Shown: one piece after another, positions 62,713 through 64,000 of the stretch
Layout: each line of letters begins with the position of its first letter
Position numbering within the stretch: position 1 is the stretch's first letter
Source of the DNA: an uncultured Paenibacillaceae bacterium
GTDB taxonomy: Bacteria; Bacillota; Bacilli; Paenibacillales; K13
Reading direction: 5' to 3'
Assembly: GCA_913056365.1 (NCBI GenBank)
Contig: CAJXLT010000003.1
Location: 62,001 to 126,000, forward strand
DNA length: 64,000 nt
The notes under the pieces: model-generated
The model's input: the letters and a program-made list of their open reading frames with translations, nothing else
Database searches by the model: none
Told to the model about the DNA's origin: nothing
Position numbers and translations under genes: made by a program

Positions 62713-64000
62713 ATGAGGAACAAGCCAAGAGATCTGAATGTTCGGCGCAAAAATCGAAGAAAAGTAGTCCGCACAATCCTGCAGATTGCCGTCATGATCT
62801 GGGTTGTCTGGCTTATCGTGCAAGCGTTGCATCATGTGCGTCCGTATGTGGAGCCGGACCGGACTGCGTGGACGAATGAACAGGGGTTTATTGCGCTGTC
62901 CTACTTCGGAGTAGGTCGGACCGGGACTGCCAAGCTGGTGGACAATGAGCAGCTGGAGGAGCATCTTCAGACTCTGCATGCTGCGGGTTATGTAACGATT
63001 GCCCAACAGGACATTGTGGACTACTATGAGCAGGGCAAGCCGTTGCCGGATCAAGCGCTGTTCCTAGCCTTCGAGGATGGGCGCAACGATTCGGCGCTGT
63101 ACGCTCAGCCGATCTTGGAGAAGCTTGGGTACCGGGCGACCGTCATGACGTATGCGAACAAGATGGAAAATCATGAACGCAAATTTCTTCGCCCGAAAGA
63201 TCTGCATAAGATGCTGAAGTCTGGTTACTGGGAGCTTGGCACGAACGGATTTCGGCTGTCGTATATTAATATTTTTGATTATGAAGGACGCTTCATGGAT
63301 ACGCTCAGCGACAGCGAGATGAAGGAACAGCAGAATATTGAGAAAATTGCTTATTACAATCACTATTTGATGGATTTTATTCGCGACGAGCAGATGATTC
63401 CAGTGGAGAATCGCACCGAAATGTTCGCACGGATTGATCTTGATTATACGTTGTTGGAGCAAGCTTATACGGACATATTCGGGTATGTGCCCGATGTGTA
63501 TATGATTATGCACGCCAATACGATCTACGGGGGCATGAACCGGCTCGTAGAAGAAGCGAACGTGCGTCAGATTGAGCGGCTGTTCCCGATGCACTTCAAC
63601 AGAGAGGGCAGCGCCTACAATATAAGGGCGGATCATCCCTACAACTTGACGCGCTTGCAGGTAGCGCCGTATTGGTATACGAATCATCTGCTCATGAAGA
63701 TTCAGAACGATACAGGCGAATCGGTCTCCTTCGTAACGGGAGATGAGGAACGCGCAGCTGATTGGGAGATTGTGCGCGGCGCCGCGCAATTTATAGACGA
63801 ACGTATCGTGCTCACTTCTCCCCCTGGAGGAACAGGCAGGATGATTCTGACAGACAGCGACACTTCTGGAGACATTCGGTTGCAGACAGAATTGGCCGGT
63901 AATGTGGTAGGCAGACAGACGGTATATGTTCGCTATGATAAGGGACGGGATGCATTCGTGCGGGTGCGCTTGCAGGACAATCGGCTCATTGTAGAACAGA
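62713..64000 (+). CDS. Polysaccharide deacetylase-like membrane protein, 3' end outside window
   Basis: An open frame from ATG 62713 (GAAGGGA 6 nt upstream) to the window edge, at least 429 residues. One N-terminal membrane helix (QIAVMIWVVWLIVQAL) precedes a NodB-like domain containing ALFLAFEDGRNDSALYA (FEDG in place of TFDDG), LEKLGYRATVMTYANK and YWELGTNGFRLSYI. The metal-binding H-x3-H motif is not obvious, so activity may be altered. A beta-rich region follows (TGRMILTDSDTSGD). It is the fifth gene of the exopolysaccharide cluster, 21 nt after the synthase gene. Confidence 0.82.
   Translation, partial: MRNKPRDLNVRRKNRRKVVRTILQIAVMIWVVWLIVQALHHVRPYVEPDRTAWTNEQGFIALSYFGVGRTGTAKLVDNEQLEEHLQTLHAAGYVTIAQQDIVDYYEQGKPLPDQALFLAFEDGRNDSALYAQPILEKLGYRATVMTYANKMENHERKFLRPKDLHKMLKSGYWELGTNGFRLSYINIFDYEGRFMDTLSDSEMKEQQNIEKIAYYNHYLMDFIRDEQMIPVENRTEMFARIDLDYTLLEQAYTDIFGYVPDVYMIMHANTIYGGMNRLVEEANVRQIERLFPMHFNREGSAYNIRADHPYNLTRLQVAPYWYTNHLLMKIQNDTGESVSFVTGDEERAADWEIVRGAAQFIDERIVLTSPPGGTGRMILTDSDTSGDIRLQTELAGNVVGRQTVYVRYDKGRDAFVRVRLQDNRLIVEQ

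Noticed and set aside
1-64000. tRNA, rRNA, insertion sequences, phage or plasmid genes
   Set aside because: I searched by eye for transposase, integrase and tRNA-like sequences and saw none; the repeats present lack transposase genes.

Overview
The window looks like the chromosome of a Gram-positive, endospore-former-type Firmicute, most likely a member of the Paenibacillaceae. The grounds are purine-rich AGGAGG-type ribosome binding sites, lipobox lipoproteins, very large surface proteins ending in S-layer-homology (SLH) domains, many two-component systems (two with SARP/BTAD-type response regulators), a MalT-like LuxR regulator, a YtrA-type GntR/ABC operon and a type I-C-like CRISPR repeat. 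This assignment is inference; there is no rRNA, tRNA, insertion sequence or phage gene in the window.

Layout. 1-5.3 kb: a YtfQRT-YjfF-like sugar ABC transporter (the binding protein is cut by the window edge) plus a second, lipoprotein binding protein. 5.3-6.5 kb: a serine beta-lactamase-fold hydrolase. 6.8-34.1 kb: a surface-protein and sensing region. It has three SLH proteins: 6835 with two seven-bladed propellers, 19067, and the frameshifted lipoprotein 30205. Among them lie a dual-kinase hybrid sensor with a BTAD response regulator, a MalT-like activator, an OmpR-type two-component system with a methionine-rich exported protein, a second kinase/BTAD regulator pair, and a receiver lacking its phospho-acceptor. 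34.8-39 kb: a YtrA-like GntR regulator, ABC transporter, sigma-like microprotein, and another defective-receiver LuxR regulator. 39-41.3 kb: an AIM24 family protein and small lipoproteins. 41.4-47.6 kb: a LysR regulator divergent from a five-gene FbpABC-type transporter, metallophosphatase and CYTH operon. 47.6-49.2 kb: an eight-repeat CRISPR array without cas genes, flanked by copies of a dispersed palindromic repeat. 49.2-54 kb: glutathione peroxidase, PhyH-type dioxygenase, a lipoprotein and malate synthase G. 54.2-56.9 kb: a sensor kinase and a NarL-type regulator that converge and overlap. 57.3-64 kb: an exopolysaccharide cluster (PilZ protein, tandem NodB deacetylase, nucleotide-sugar dehydrogenase, PilZ-glycosyltransferase, second deacetylase), open at the right edge.

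Connections. Three leaders (29.6, 34.2 and 38.3 kb) share a terminator, two TCTTTTA boxes 11 bp apart and a -10 box. This is the site geometry known for SARP regulators, and the two BTAD response regulators are in the same window. The leaders drive two phospho-acceptor-less receivers and one decayed copy. A roughly 185-nt imperfect palindrome occurs five times, with an extra partial copy, always between genes. It abuts the decayed receiver gene and flanks the orphan CRISPR array. The exopolysaccharide cluster carries two predicted cyclic-di-GMP-binding PilZ domains, suggesting second-messenger control of surface polysaccharide.
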